Source of the DNA: Amycolatopsis kentuckyensis
Lineage (GTDB): Bacteria > Actinomycetota > Actinomycetes > Mycobacteriales > Pseudonocardiaceae
Reading direction: 5' to 3'
Assembly: GCF_002155975.1 (NCBI RefSeq)
Contig: NZ_MUMI01000188.1
Location: 1-38,548, forward strand
DNA: 38,548 bases
Part shown: one piece after another, positions 26,462-36,213 of the stretch
How the letters are laid out: each line of letters starts with the position of its first letter
How positions within the stretch are numbered: the stretch's first letter is position 1
Notes under the pieces: model-generated
Told to the model about the DNA's origin: nothing
Seen by the model: only the letters and a program-made list of their open reading frames with translations
Database searches by the model: none
Made by a program: the position numbers and the translations under genes

Positions 26462-27237
26462 GCGATCCCGCCGGGAACAGCGACGGCGATCTCGACGTCG
26501 GCGCGCTGTTCCGACAACTCGCCGCCGCGCCGGCGAACTCGCCGGAACGCGAACGCATCCGCGACACCCTCGTGCGCGCGCACCTGGAGCTGGCGCGGAA
26601 CCTGGCCCGGAAGTTCCGCAACCGCGACGAGGCGATGGAGGACCTGGTCCAGATCGCCACGGTCGGGCTCATCCACGCCGTCGACCGGTTCGACCCCGAA
26701 CAGGGGACGGACTTCCTCGCGTTCGCCGTCCCCACGATCTCCGGGGAGCTGCGGCACCACTTCCGGGACAACAGCTGGTCGGTGCGGGTGCCGCGGCGGC
26801 TCAAGGAGCTGAACGCGAACATCTCCGCCGCCCGCGAGGAGCTCACCGTGCAGCTCTCGCGCGCACCGAAGCCGAGTGAGATCGCCGCCCGGCTCGGAGT
26901 GCCCATCGAGGACGTCTACGAAGGACTCCGCGCCGGTCAGGGCCGCTACGGCGCGTCGCTGGACCACCTGCTGGAGAACGCCGCGCACACGCGCTTCGGG
27001 GCACCGGACGCCGAGCTCGGCCAGGCCGAACTGCGGGAGGCGTTGCGCCCGATGCTGGAGAGCCTGCCGGAACGGGAGCGCAAGATCGTCGCGCTGCGGT
27101 TCGGCTCGGGGATGAGCCAGTCGGACATCGCCCGCCGCGTCGGCGTTTCCCAGATGCAGGTGTCGCGGCTGCTGGCCGCGACGCTGAAGAAACTGCGGTC
27201 CGGCCTGGACGAATCCGAGCTGGCCGACGGCACCTGA
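26458..27237 (+). CDS. RNA polymerase sigma factor, SigB/SigF/SigG family
   Basis: A 259-residue group 3 sigma factor. Region 2 is seen as LELARNLARKFRNRDEAMEDLVQIATVGLIHAVDRFDPEQGTDFLAFAVPTISGELRHHFRD, region 3 follows from VPRRLKEL, and region 4 ends with MSQSDIARRVGVSQMQVSRLLAATLKKL. In actinomycetes this family runs the general stress, osmotic and developmental responses. It starts with GTG inside the stop of the rsbW-like gene. A SigF-type promoter upstream of the operon suggests autoregulation. Confidence 0.93.
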   Translation: MSDPAGNSDGDLDVGALFRQLAAAPANSPERERIRDTLVRAHLELARNLARKFRNRDEAMEDLVQIATVGLIHAVDRFDPEQGTDFLAFAVPTISGELRHHFRDNSWSVRVPRRLKELNANISAAREELTVQLSRAPKPSEIAARLGVPIEDVYEGLRAGQGRYGASLDHLLENAAHTRFGAPDAELGQAELREALRPMLESLPERERKIVALRFGSGMSQSDIARRVGVSQMQVSRLLAATLKKLRSGLDESELADGT

Positions 27238-27261
27238 TTAGCCGCTCGGCCGCTTGGGTAC
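27236..27261 (+). promoter_or_regulatory. SigB/SigF-type promoter of the second RsbW-like gene
   Basis: GATTA (27236-27240), 15 bases, and GGGTAC (27256-27261) fit the GNNTN(14-16)GGGTA(C/T) consensus of SigB-type promoters. It begins inside the sigma gene's stop codon and lies about 40 bases before the ATG at 27300, with GGGAGGGGG as ribosome site. Confidence 0.55.
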
Positions 27262-27299
27262 TTGGCGGGCGGTACCGAACTCACTGGGAGGGGGACCGG

Positions 27300-27719
27300 A
27301 TGACGACGTCGAAGACGCCGCAGCGCTCAGCTGCCACGGCCGCCCCGCTCAGGGTGCTCCTCCCGGCCGACGTCACCGCCCCGGCGCTGGCCCGGCACGA
27401 AGTCCGGGCGGCGCTGCTGCGCCTCGGCATGCGGGAGCGGCAGATCGAGGACGTCCTGCTGGCGACGTCGGAGCTGGTCACCAACGCCTTCGAGCACGGT
27501 GAACGACCCCAGCGGCTCGAGCTGGACCACGCCGCCGGCCGGCTGATCCTGCGGGTGCACGACACCGGCCGGATGCTGCCCGAGCTGCGGGCGCCCTCCC
27601 CGGCCGAGGCGCGCAGCCGCGGGCTCGTCCTGGTGCAGGCGCTGGCCCTGGACTGGGGCTTCGAACGCTGCCCCGGCGGCAAGTACGTCTGGGCGGCCTT
27701 CCCGCTGCCGGACGCCTGA
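27300..27719 (+). CDS. RsbW-like ATP-binding protein (HATPase_c_2)
   Basis: A 139-residue GHKL ATPase. The N-box reads ATSELVTNAFEHG with the classical Glu and Asn, the G1 box is VHDTG, and the G2 region RSRGLVLVQALALDWG is reduced compared with GxGLxL. This form, more canonical than the RsbW-like protein at 26045, is common in actinobacteria as regulators of sigma factors through STAS proteins. It lies downstream of the sigma gene behind its own SigB-type promoter, suggesting feedback. It abuts the convergent marR stop exactly. Confidence 0.87.
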   Translation: MTTSKTPQRSAATAAPLRVLLPADVTAPALARHEVRAALLRLGMRERQIEDVLLATSELVTNAFEHGERPQRLELDHAAGRLILRVHDTGRMLPELRAPSPAEARSRGLVLVQALALDWGFERCPGGKYVWAAFPLPDA

Positions 27720-28220
27720 TCACCCGAGCTTTCGAGCGGCGTCGGTCTCCCCGATCCGGTCCCGGAACGGCTTGCGCTCCAGGGCTTCCACGATCGCGTC
27801 CAGCAGGGCGCGCAGCGAATACGGCAGCTCGGCTTCGAGGGCCTCCGTCGCTTCGGTCGTCGCCGTCCACTCCGCCTCGATCAGCGGCAGCAGCTCGCGC
27901 GTGCGGGCGGTGAGCGACACGATCCGCTGCCGGGCGTCGGCGCCCGGCTCCAGGCTGACGAACCCGGCCCGGTGCATCTGCGCGACGGTCTGGCTGGCCG
28001 CCGAGTGCGTCACGCGCATCTCTCCGGCGAGGTCGCGGATGGCCAGCGGGCCGCGCGCGAGCAGCGCCCGCACCACCGGCGAGTACCGCGGCCGGTAGCC
28101 GTCGAGGCCGATGTCGGCGAGGAAGCGCGCGACGTCGCCGTCGAGGATTTCGAGGACGTGCCGCATCCGGGTGCCGAGCCCCTCCGGACCCCGCCGCTCC
28201 GGATCACCCGTCATGGCCAT
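27720..28220 (-). CDS. MarR family transcriptional regulator
   Basis: A 166-residue winged-helix protein: SPVVRALLARGPLAIRDLAGEMRVTHSAASQTVAQMHRAGFVSLEPGADARQRIVSLTARTRELLP is the MarR DNA-binding domain with its wing. ATG 28220 is used, with ATG 28214 as alternative; there is no Shine-Dalgarno sequence. A perfect 18-bp palindrome lies across both start codons, suggesting tight autorepression. It is divergent from an aldo/keto reductase gene, its probable second target. Confidence 0.87.
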   Translation of the reverse strand: MAMTGDPERRGPEGLGTRMRHVLEILDGDVARFLADIGLDGYRPRYSPVVRALLARGPLAIRDLAGEMRVTHSAASQTVAQMHRAGFVSLEPGADARQRIVSLTARTRELLPLIEAEWTATTEATEALEAELPYSLRALLDAIVEALERKPFRDRIGETDAARKLG

Positions 28221-28225
28221 GACGG
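28208..28225. promoter_or_regulatory. 18-bp palindrome over the marR start codons
   Basis: CCGTCATGGCCATGACGG is a perfect palindrome that contains both possible ATG starts of the marR gene and ends 38 bases before the aldo/keto reductase ATG. MarR dimers bind palindromes of this size, so it is a likely operator. Confidence 0.55.
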
Positions 28226-28250
28226 CCGATCATAGGCGCCGGTCGTGTGC

Positions 28251-28256
28251 TTGGAT
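28251..28256 (+). promoter_or_regulatory. TTGGAT -10-like element, leaderless aldo/keto reductase start
   Basis: TTGGAT is followed by six bases and the ATG at 28263, the spacing expected when transcription starts on the ATG. No Shine-Dalgarno sequence is present. Confidence 0.4.
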
Positions 28257-28262
28257 CGCGCC

Positions 28263-29240
28263 ATGGAGAACCGGAAGATCGCCCGTCTGGGCCGCGAGGT
28301 GTCCGTTGTCGGGCTGGGCTGCTGGCAGCTCGGGGCGGACTGGGGCGAGGTCGACGAGAACGACGCGCTGGCCGTGCTGCACGCGGCCGCCGACAACGGT
28401 GTCACCTTCTTCGACACCGCCGACGTCTACGGCGACGGCCGCAGCGAGCGGCTGGTCGGCCGGTTCCTCGCCGAGCGCGGGGACGTCTTCGTGGCGACCA
28501 AGATGGGCCGCCGGGTCGAGCAGGTACCGGAGAACTACGTCGCCGCGAACTTCCGCGAGTGGAACGACCGGTCGCGCCGCAACCTCGGCGTCGACACGCT
28601 CGACCTGGTCCAGCTGCACTGCCCGCCGACGCCGGTGTACTCCTCCGACGCGGTGTACGACGCCCTCGACGCGATGGTCGACGAGGGCCGCATCAAGGCG
28701 TACGGCGTCAGCGTCGAAACCTGCGAAGAGGCGCTGACCGCGCTGGCGCGGCCTCACGTGGCTTCGGTTCAGATCATCCTGAACTGCCTCCGGCTCAAGC
28801 CCCTGGAGCGCGTGCTGCCCGCGGCGGCGGAGGCGGGCGCCGGGATCATCGCGCGGGTGCCGCTGGCGTCCGGCCTGCTGTCCGGGCGCTACACCGCGCA
28901 GACGACGTTCGCCGAGAACGACCACCGCAACTACAACCGCCACGGCGACGCGTTCGACGTCGGCGAGACGTTCTCGGGCGTGCCCTACGAGGTCGGGCTG
29001 GAAGCCGTCGAGCGGCTGCGCGGGCTCGTGCCGTCCGGCCGGACGCTCGCGCAGTTCGCGCTGCGCTGGATCATCGACCAGCCGGGTGTCAGCACGGTCA
29101 TCCCGGGCGCGCGGAACGCCGAGCAGGCTTCGGCGAACACGGCGGCGGCTTCGCTTCCGCCGTTGTCCCCGGAGGCGCTGGCGGGCGTCCGCGAAACCTA
29201 CGACGAGCTCATCCGGCCGCTGGTGCACGATCGCTGGTGA
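28263..29240 (+). CDS. Aldo/keto reductase
   Basis: A 325-residue TIM-barrel oxidoreductase. FFDTADVYGDG carries the catalytic Asp and Tyr, ATKMG the Lys, and VQLHC the His of the AKR tetrad. The C-terminal part holds the NADPH-binding STVIPGARNAEQASANTAA. The YajO/GSP69-like sequence acts on aldehydes or ketones with NADPH in the cytoplasm; the substrate is unknown. It is divergent from a MarR gene whose start carries an 18-bp palindrome. It is followed 18 bases later by a nitroreductase gene that has its own -10-like element. Confidence 0.9.
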   Translation: MENRKIARLGREVSVVGLGCWQLGADWGEVDENDALAVLHAAADNGVTFFDTADVYGDGRSERLVGRFLAERGDVFVATKMGRRVEQVPENYVAANFREWNDRSRRNLGVDTLDLVQLHCPPTPVYSSDAVYDALDAMVDEGRIKAYGVSVETCEEALTALARPHVASVQIILNCLRLKPLERVLPAAAEAGAGIIARVPLASGLLSGRYTAQTTFAENDHRNYNRHGDAFDVGETFSGVPYEVGLEAVERLRGLVPSGRTLAQFALRWIIDQPGVSTVIPGARNAEQASANTAAASLPPLSPEALAGVRETYDELIRPLVHDRW

Positions 29241-29246
29241 GCCCGG

Positions 29247-29252
29247 CATGAT
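29247..29252 (+). promoter_or_regulatory. CATGAT -10-like element, leaderless nitroreductase start
   Basis: CATGAT-GGGCCG is followed directly by the ATG at 29259, with six bases between, repeating the CANNAT-GGGCC arrangement seen at tyrA. No Shine-Dalgarno sequence is present. Confidence 0.4.
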
Positions 29253-29258
29253 GGGCCG

Positions 29259-29897
29259 ATGATGACGCCCGAAGAGCTCCTGACCACGACCAGGACCGTC
29301 CGCAAGCGCCTCGACTTCGAGCGCCCGGTGCCACTCGACCTGGTCAAGCACTGCGTTCAGGTCGCGCTCCAGGCGCCGAGCGGTTCGAACACCCAGCGGT
29401 GGCAGTGGCTGGTCGTCACCGATGCCGGCCGGCGCGCCGCGCTCGGCGAGATCTACCGCCGGGCGTGCCACGAGTACCTCGAGTCGCCGAACGCCGCGGG
29501 CAAGCTGTTCGCGGACGACCCGGCCCGGGCCCAGGTCCAGCAGCGGGTCGGGGACAGCGTCGCCTACCTGGCCGACCGGATGGGTGACGTCCCGGTGCTG
29601 GTCGTCCCCTGCCTGGAAACGCCGTCCTCGGAACTGCCGGCCGGCAACCAGGCGGGGCTGTGGGCGTCGCTGCTGCCCGCGGTGTGGAGCTACATGCTGG
29701 CGGCCCGCTCGGTGACGCTGGGCACGGCGTGGACGACGCTGCACCTGAAGTACGAGCAGGAGGCGGCGGAGGTGCTGGAGCTTCCGAAGAACGTGCACCA
29801 GGCCGCGTTGATCCCGACGGCGTTCTACACGGGCGACACGTTCAAGCCGGCCGCGCGGCAGCCCCTCGAGGAGGTCCTGCATCTCGACCGCTGGTGA
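29259..29897 (+). CDS. Nitroreductase family protein (FMN-dependent)
   Basis: A 212-residue protein with the nitroreductase fold. TTRTVRKRLDFERPVPLDL at the N-terminus holds the FMN-phosphate-binding Arg, ALQAPSGSNTQRWQWLVV is the conserved APSxxNxQPW-like segment, and GLWASLLPAVWSYMLAARSVTLGTAW lies at the dimer interface. Such enzymes reduce nitroaromatics, quinones or enones with NAD(P)H. Two adjacent ATGs (29259, 29262) are possible. It ends at a hairpin shared with the convergent 3D-domain gene. Confidence 0.88.
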   Translation: MMTPEELLTTTRTVRKRLDFERPVPLDLVKHCVQVALQAPSGSNTQRWQWLVVTDAGRRAALGEIYRRACHEYLESPNAAGKLFADDPARAQVQQRVGDSVAYLADRMGDVPVLVVPCLETPSSELPAGNQAGLWASLLPAVWSYMLAARSVTLGTAWTTLHLKYEQEAAEVLELPKNVHQAALIPTAFYTGDTFKPAARQPLEEVLHLDRW

Positions 29898-29901
29898 CCA
29901 C

Positions 29902-29958
29902 CCGTGAAAGCCTCCTTGCCGGGGCAGATGGGGGACGTCGGCAAGGAGGCCGTCACGG
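29902..29958. terminator. Bidirectional hairpin terminator with shared arm sequence
   Basis: The inner arms GCCTCCTTGCCG (29910-29921) and CGGCAAGGAGGC (29939-29950) are extended outward by CCGTGA/TCACGG (29902-29907 and 29953-29958). It lies between the convergent nitroreductase and 3D-domain genes. The arm sequence recurs in the hairpin at 36214-36250. Confidence 0.75.
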
Positions 29959-29978
29959 CCTTTCGGCGGCCGGGTGGT

Positions 29979-30719
29979 CTACCGCACGGTCAGGGTCAGG
30001 CGTTGGATGCCCCAGGCGTCGGCCTGGGACCCGGGCAGCCAGACGTCGACGATGTCGCCGGAGATCCAGCTGCCGATGTCCGCCGCGTAGCACTCGCCGT
30101 AGCCGGGCACGGAGAACCGAGTGCCCCACGGGACGAGCCGGGCGTCGACGGCGCAGAAGCCCGGCCCGGCCTGGTAGCCGAGGGCGGTCTGGGCGACGTC
30201 GTTGTACGCCGTGACGCGGTAGTTCAGCGTGGTGCCCGCGGGGATCCGGTAGGTGGCGAGCCGGTTCGCGCCGTCGAGTCGGTAGGCGGTCGAGATCTGG
30301 CCGAGCGAGCCAGGGGAGTTGTCCTCCGCCGTCATCGCGTAGAGCTGGTAGTTCGCGTTCTGGCAGGGGCTCGCGTCGGTGACCGTCAGCGTCGGCTGGC
30401 CCCAGTCGCTGATCCACTGCAGGGCCTGACCGTTGCGGAAGGCCCGGTAGGCCTTCGCGCCGGCGACCCGGGCGAACGTGAAGGTGACCTTGCCGTCGCT
30501 GCCCAGTCCGCCGCTGACCGAGCCGGGCGCGGGCAGGCGGTGGCCGACGTCCACCGCGCCGACGAGCGTGCCGGGGCCGTGCCCGCCGGTGACCGGGCGG
30601 TCGGGGATCGGGCCGGTGTAGAAGTGCTGGCAGGCGGGGAGAGTCGCGGCCTCGGCGGCGGGGGCGACGAGGAGGCTGCCGGCGAGGGCCGCCAGCGCGA
30701 GGACGTGCGCGAGACGCAT
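29979..30719 (-). CDS. Secreted protein with C-terminal 3D (MltA-like) domain
   Basis: A 246-residue exported protein with a signal peptide (MRLAHVLALAALAGSLLVAP, cleaved near AEAAT). The middle part (about residues 75-160) looks like a fibronectin-type or beta-sandwich fold, with TVTDASPCQNANYQLYAMT. The C-terminal ~80 residues match the 3D domain: ALGYQAGPGFCAVDARLVPWGTRFSV, then YAADIGSWISGDIVDVWLPGSQADAW, with conserved Asp residues. This double-psi barrel is shared with MltA, Rpf-associated and resuscitation proteins that act on peptidoglycan or glycans. Its promoter carries two DasR-like boxes, tying it to amino-sugar availability. Confidence 0.8.
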   Translation of the reverse strand: MRLAHVLALAALAGSLLVAPAAEAATLPACQHFYTGPIPDRPVTGGHGPGTLVGAVDVGHRLPAPGSVSGGLGSDGKVTFTFARVAGAKAYRAFRNGQALQWISDWGQPTLTVTDASPCQNANYQLYAMTAEDNSPGSLGQISTAYRLDGANRLATYRIPAGTTLNYRVTAYNDVAQTALGYQAGPGFCAVDARLVPWGTRFSVPGYGECYAADIGSWISGDIVDVWLPGSQADAWGIQRLTLTVR

Positions 30720-30785
30720 GACGGGGAAACCTCCGTGGGTGGGGACCGGGTGGAGGTGACGCAAGCGGGTTCACCGCTGGTCAAG

Positions 30786-30829
30786 ACCGTAAGTGGCCTG
30801 GACCACACAGTCAATAGGTCTAGACCTTT
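30786..30829 (-). promoter_or_regulatory. Promoter with two DasR (dre)-like boxes
   Basis: On the minus strand TTGACT (30814-30809), 17 bases and TACGGT (30791-30786) make a good promoter for the 3D-domain gene. The spacer (30792-30808) contains TGTGGTCCAGGCCACT, 13 of 16 matches to the DasR site AGTGGTCTAGACCACT. A second box with the perfect core GGTCTAGACC (30817-30826) overlaps the -35 upstream. DasR represses chitin/GlcNAc genes in streptomycetes until glucosamine-6-phosphate builds up. Confidence 0.65.
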
Positions 30830-30847
30830 AAGCGCCGATCGGCCCAG

Positions 30848-31486
30848 TCAGAGGTAACTCACCAGGCGGTCGGCCAGTGCGCCCGGGTGGCTGAGCGGCA
30901 CGCAGTGCGGGCCGTCGAGCTCGTCCGGCTCGATGCCGAGCCGCTCGCGCGCCACCCGCCGCTGGAAGTCGGGGACGAAGAACCGGTCGTCGCGGGCGAG
31001 GAGCACCTTGGTCGGGACGTCCGGGTGGGCCGGCAGCGGCCACGGCTCGTCCCACTCCTTGCTGACCTGCTCGCGCCCGTGCGCCTGGCACGCCTCGGCG
31101 AGCGCCGCCGGGACGCCGTTGAAGAACTGCTCGGTCTCGGTCAGGCCCTTCGGGGCCTCGAAGCCGGTGTTGCCCCACCACTGCCCCGGCTGCTCCCCCG
31201 GCGCCGGGACCATCCCGGCCAGGTACACCAGCAGCCGCGCCCGGACCTTCGCCGCGACGAGCGGCGCGGTGAACCCGCCGTACGAATGGCCGACGACGGC
31301 GACGTCCGTGCGGTCGCCCAGCGCGGCCAGCACCGTCTCGGTGAACTCCGCCAGCCCGGCCGCGGAGTCGGTGATCGGCAGGTCGGGGGCGACCGCGTCG
31401 TGCCCGCGAGCCGCGAGCTCCGGGACGAGCAGGTGGAAGTCCCAGCCGCTGCCGCCGCCTCCGTGGATCAGCGCGAAAGTCGTCAC
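30848..31486 (-). CDS. Alpha/beta hydrolase
   Basis: A 212-residue protein. The N-terminal FALIHGGGGSGWDF is the oxyanion strand of alpha/beta hydrolases, VVGHSYGGF carries the nucleophile Ser (GHSxG), and the triad is completed by the Asp in LLARDDRFF and the His in the GPHCVPLSHP region. It resembles the salicylate/methylesterase-like group (PF12697). The start is GTG 31486 with only a weak ribosome site, so coupling to the preceding gene 10 bases away is likely. Substrate unknown. Confidence 0.85.
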   Translation of the reverse strand: MTTFALIHGGGGSGWDFHLLVPELAARGHDAVAPDLPITDSAAGLAEFTETVLAALGDRTDVAVVGHSYGGFTAPLVAAKVRARLLVYLAGMVPAPGEQPGQWWGNTGFEAPKGLTETEQFFNGVPAALAEACQAHGREQVSKEWDEPWPLPAHPDVPTKVLLARDDRFFVPDFQRRVARERLGIEPDELDGPHCVPLSHPGALADRLVSYL

Positions 31487-31496
31487 GCGGGCCAGC

Positions 31497-32171
31497 TCAG
31501 CAGCGGCGCAGCATGTCGGTCAAGGCGGTTTTCTCGGCCTGCGTGACGGTCAGCCCGTAGTAGTGCTTCACGACGATCCAGTCGGTCGCGTAGGTGCACC
31601 AGAACGCCACCAGCGGGGGCTTCCACTGGTCGGGCGCCTTGTCGCTCTTCTGCTGGTTGACGTTGTCGGTGACGGCGAACAGCTGCGGCCGGGTCAGGTC
31701 GTTGGCGAACTGCTCGCGCTTCTCGGTCGTCCACGACTTCGCGCCGCTCGCCCACGCCTGCCCGAGCGGGACCATGTGGTCGATGTCGAGGTCGGTGGCC
31801 TTGGTCCAGGTCTCGTCGTCGTAGACGCTGGTCCAGGTGCCGGACGTCGGCTTGCAGTCCTTGTCGGTCTTGACGTCCTTGCCGTCGCGCTTGAGCACGA
31901 CTTCGCGGGTGTCGCAGCCGGACCCCTGGCTGTCCCAGTGCGGGAACTTCTCGCGCGAATAGCCGTCCATGGACGTCCGCGCGGCGATGGCCAGCTCGCC
32001 GAGCTGCTTCTGCGCGTCGGCCGCGCTGACCGGCACCGGCGCACCCGACGTCGTCGGCGGGGCCGCGCCCGCGCCTCTCGTCGCCCAGTACCCGAAGAGC
32101 GCGACGGCCAAGACCGCGATTACCAGCAGGGTTCGCTGCGTCACGCTCAGCCGAAAGCCTCGGGCCGCCAC
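31497..32171 (-). CDS. Secreted/membrane-anchored HNH-type nuclease (DUF1524)
   Basis: A 224-residue protein. An N-terminal uncleaved anchor or signal (TQRTLLVIAVLAVALFGYW) is followed by an exported domain with ATDLDIDHMVPLGQAWASGA (the HNH catalytic motif, His in DIDHMVPL), an Asn/Trp-rich stretch (TRPQLFAVTDNVNQQKSDKAPDQWKPP) and FWCTYATDWIVVKHYYGLTV. This is the DUF1524/GmrSD-C-like nuclease of actinomycetes, normally secreted and used to degrade extracellular DNA. Several Cys may form disulfides. GTG 32171 follows a strong AGGAG. It is probably co-transcribed with the hydrolase downstream. Confidence 0.87.
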   Translation of the reverse strand: MAARGFRLSVTQRTLLVIAVLAVALFGYWATRGAGAAPPTTSGAPVPVSAADAQKQLGELAIAARTSMDGYSREKFPHWDSQGSGCDTREVVLKRDGKDVKTDKDCKPTSGTWTSVYDDETWTKATDLDIDHMVPLGQAWASGAKSWTTEKREQFANDLTRPQLFAVTDNVNQQKSDKAPDQWKPPLVAFWCTYATDWIVVKHYYGLTVTQAEKTALTDMLRRC

Positions 32172-32344
32172 GATTTTCTCCTCTCACCTGCGCCGTCGCG
32201 CGGCGTAGTGTCACCTCTGCCGGTGCGGGACAACCGCGCCGACACGACGACCTGGCGCGAATGTGACGTCGGACACCCACGACTGTCACACGCGGCCGAC
32301 CAACTGCGACTACCGGAGCAGGACCCATCCGGAGGGAGCAGCCG

Positions 32345-33388
32345 ATGCCCGGCCGGCTCAAGAAGTTCGACGAGTTCTTCCAGCGCAAAGCCGCCGAGGG
32401 CGGCAACGTCGTCGCCATGGCCCGGATGGGCCTGGCGATGCGCGAGCGCGGAGAGCTGGCCGAGGCCGAGTCGTGGTACCGCAAGGCCGCGATGGGCGGC
32501 GACCGCGTCTCGATGACGGCGCTGGCCCACCTCCTCGCCGAACGCGGCGCGCGGGAGGAGGCCGAGCGCTGGTACCACGAGGCGGCGCTGGCCGGCGAGC
32601 CGCACGGGATGCAGCACCTGGCCAAGTCCTACGAGCGGCGCGGCAAGCGCGAAGACGCCCGGCACTGGTACGGCGAGGCGGCCCGCACCGGCGACCTGAC
32701 CTCGATGGCGGCGCTGGGGCGGCTGCTGCGGGAAGACGGGAACGGCGAAGAGGCCGAGCCGTGGCTGCGCCAGGCCGCCGAGGCGGGCTTCACCGGCGCG
32801 ATGATCGACCTGGGCACCGTGCTGCGCGACCGCGGCCAGGCCGCCGAGGCGGGCCGCTGGTGGCGCTCCGCCGTGCAGGCCGGCGACCTCGCGGCCACCT
32901 GCCAGCTCGGCAGGCAGGCCGAGCGGATGGGTCGGCCGGGCGACGCCGAGTCGTGGTACCGCCAGGGCGCGAAAGGCGGTCACCTCGAGGCGATCACCCG
33001 TCTCGGCCTGCTGCTGCACCGCCGCGGCGACGTCGAAGAGGCGGAGAACTGGTACCTGGAGGCGGCCGAGCACGGCGACCCGGCGGCGATGACCAACCTC
33101 GGCGTCCTGGCCCGCAACCGCGGCGACGAAGGGGAAGCGGCGGCCTGGTACCGCAAGGCCGCCGAGCACGGCAGCATCCCGGCGCTCACCAACCTCGGCC
33201 ACCTCGCCGAGCACCGCGACGACCTGGCGGCGGCCGAGCTGTGGTTCCGCCGCGCCGCCGAGGTCGGCGACGTCCAGGGCATGCTCAGCCTGGCGCGCAT
33301 GCTGCGAGCGCGGGGCGCCGCTCACGAAGCCGAGCTGTGGCTGGCCCGGGCGGAGACGGTGCAGGACGAGCGGGAGCACCAGCACTGA
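32345..33388 (+). CDS. Sel1/TPR-like solenoid protein of ten exact 32-residue repeats
   Basis: A 347-residue soluble protein without signal peptide. After a 20-residue cap (MPGRLKKFDEFFQRKAAEGG) come ten tandem repeats of exactly 32 residues with no indels: 21-52, 53-84, 85-116, 117-148, 149-180, 181-212, 213-244, 245-276, 277-308 and 309-340, then a 7-residue tail. The consensus is roughly D..AMt.LG.LLrerGd.eEAE.WYrkAAe.G, with the AEx(W)YR-AA helix of Sel1/TPR motifs. Such solenoids mediate protein-protein contacts. The ribosome site GGAGGGAG lies nine bases before the ATG. It is divergent from the nuclease operon. Confidence 0.88.
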   Translation: MPGRLKKFDEFFQRKAAEGGNVVAMARMGLAMRERGELAEAESWYRKAAMGGDRVSMTALAHLLAERGAREEAERWYHEAALAGEPHGMQHLAKSYERRGKREDARHWYGEAARTGDLTSMAALGRLLREDGNGEEAEPWLRQAAEAGFTGAMIDLGTVLRDRGQAAEAGRWWRSAVQAGDLAATCQLGRQAERMGRPGDAESWYRQGAKGGHLEAITRLGLLLHRRGDVEEAENWYLEAAEHGDPAAMTNLGVLARNRGDEGEAAAWYRKAAEHGSIPALTNLGHLAEHRDDLAAAELWFRRAAEVGDVQGMLSLARMLRARGAAHEAELWLARAETVQDEREHQH

Positions 33389-33410
33389 CCCCCGGATGGC
33401 ACAGCTATTG

Positions 33411-33426
33411 TGTGATCCAATTCACA
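33411..33426. promoter_or_regulatory. Perfect CRP-like site upstream of the maturation protease gene
   Basis: TGTGATCCAATTCACA is the exact TGTGA-N6-TCACA palindrome recognised by CRP/cAMP-receptor proteins, including actinobacterial CRP/GlxR. It overlaps a possible promoter (TTGTGT 33408-33413, TAGTCT 33431-33436, 17 bases apart), which would favour repression, and lies 36 bases before the ATG at 33463. Confidence 0.65.
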
Positions 33427-33462
33427 GTCATAGTCTGAGAGCGCACCCCAGGAGGTTGCGCA

Positions 33463-33908
33463 ATGAGGCCACGAGTCCTGGTCGCGAGTATCGGCAACGT
33501 CTTCTTGCACGACGACGGCTTCGGTGTCGAAGTGATCAGGGAGCTGGACCGGGCGGGCCTGCCCCCGTGGGTCCAGATCGCTGACTACGACATCGCATCG
33601 GTCCACCTGGCGTACGACCTGACCGGCGGCTACGACACAACGATCCTGTTGGACGCAACGCCCCACGGCGGCCCCCCCGGGCACGCTGTCCCTGACATCG
33701 GCAACCGACACGCACGATTTGCCGGGCGACGCGGTAGTCCGCCTCCTCCGCCTACTGGGCGGCGACGCGGGCCGAGTCCTGGTCCTGAGCTGCGAGCCGG
33801 CATGCGTAGCCGGCGGCCTCGGGCTGTCGGCCGAGGTCCGGACGGCGGTTCCGGCCGCGGTACGGGTGGTCACCGAACTGGCCTGGGGCGCGAGCCCGGC
33901 TCTGCCGG

Positions 33909-33931
<23 letters not shown>
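33463..33931 (+). pseudogene. Hydrogenase maturation protease (HybD-like), frameshifted
   Basis: The 5' part reads VLVASIGNVFLHDDGFGVEVIREL, the GN-xxxxDDGxG signature of NiFe-hydrogenase endopeptidases with its metal-binding Asp/Glu, then DATPHGG. At a run of seven C (33672-33678) the frame is lost. Removing one C restores a continuous 155-residue protein that continues PGTLSL...THDLPGDAVVRLLRLLGG to a TGA at 33931. Either the gene is broken, the count is a homopolymer reading error, or slippage restores the frame. A ribosome site AGGAGG and a CRP-like palindrome precede it. No hydrogenase genes are nearby. It overlaps the convergent LysR gene by 23 bases. Confidence 0.75.
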
Positions 33932-36203
<2,272 letters not shown>

Positions 36204-36213
36204 AACCCACGAA

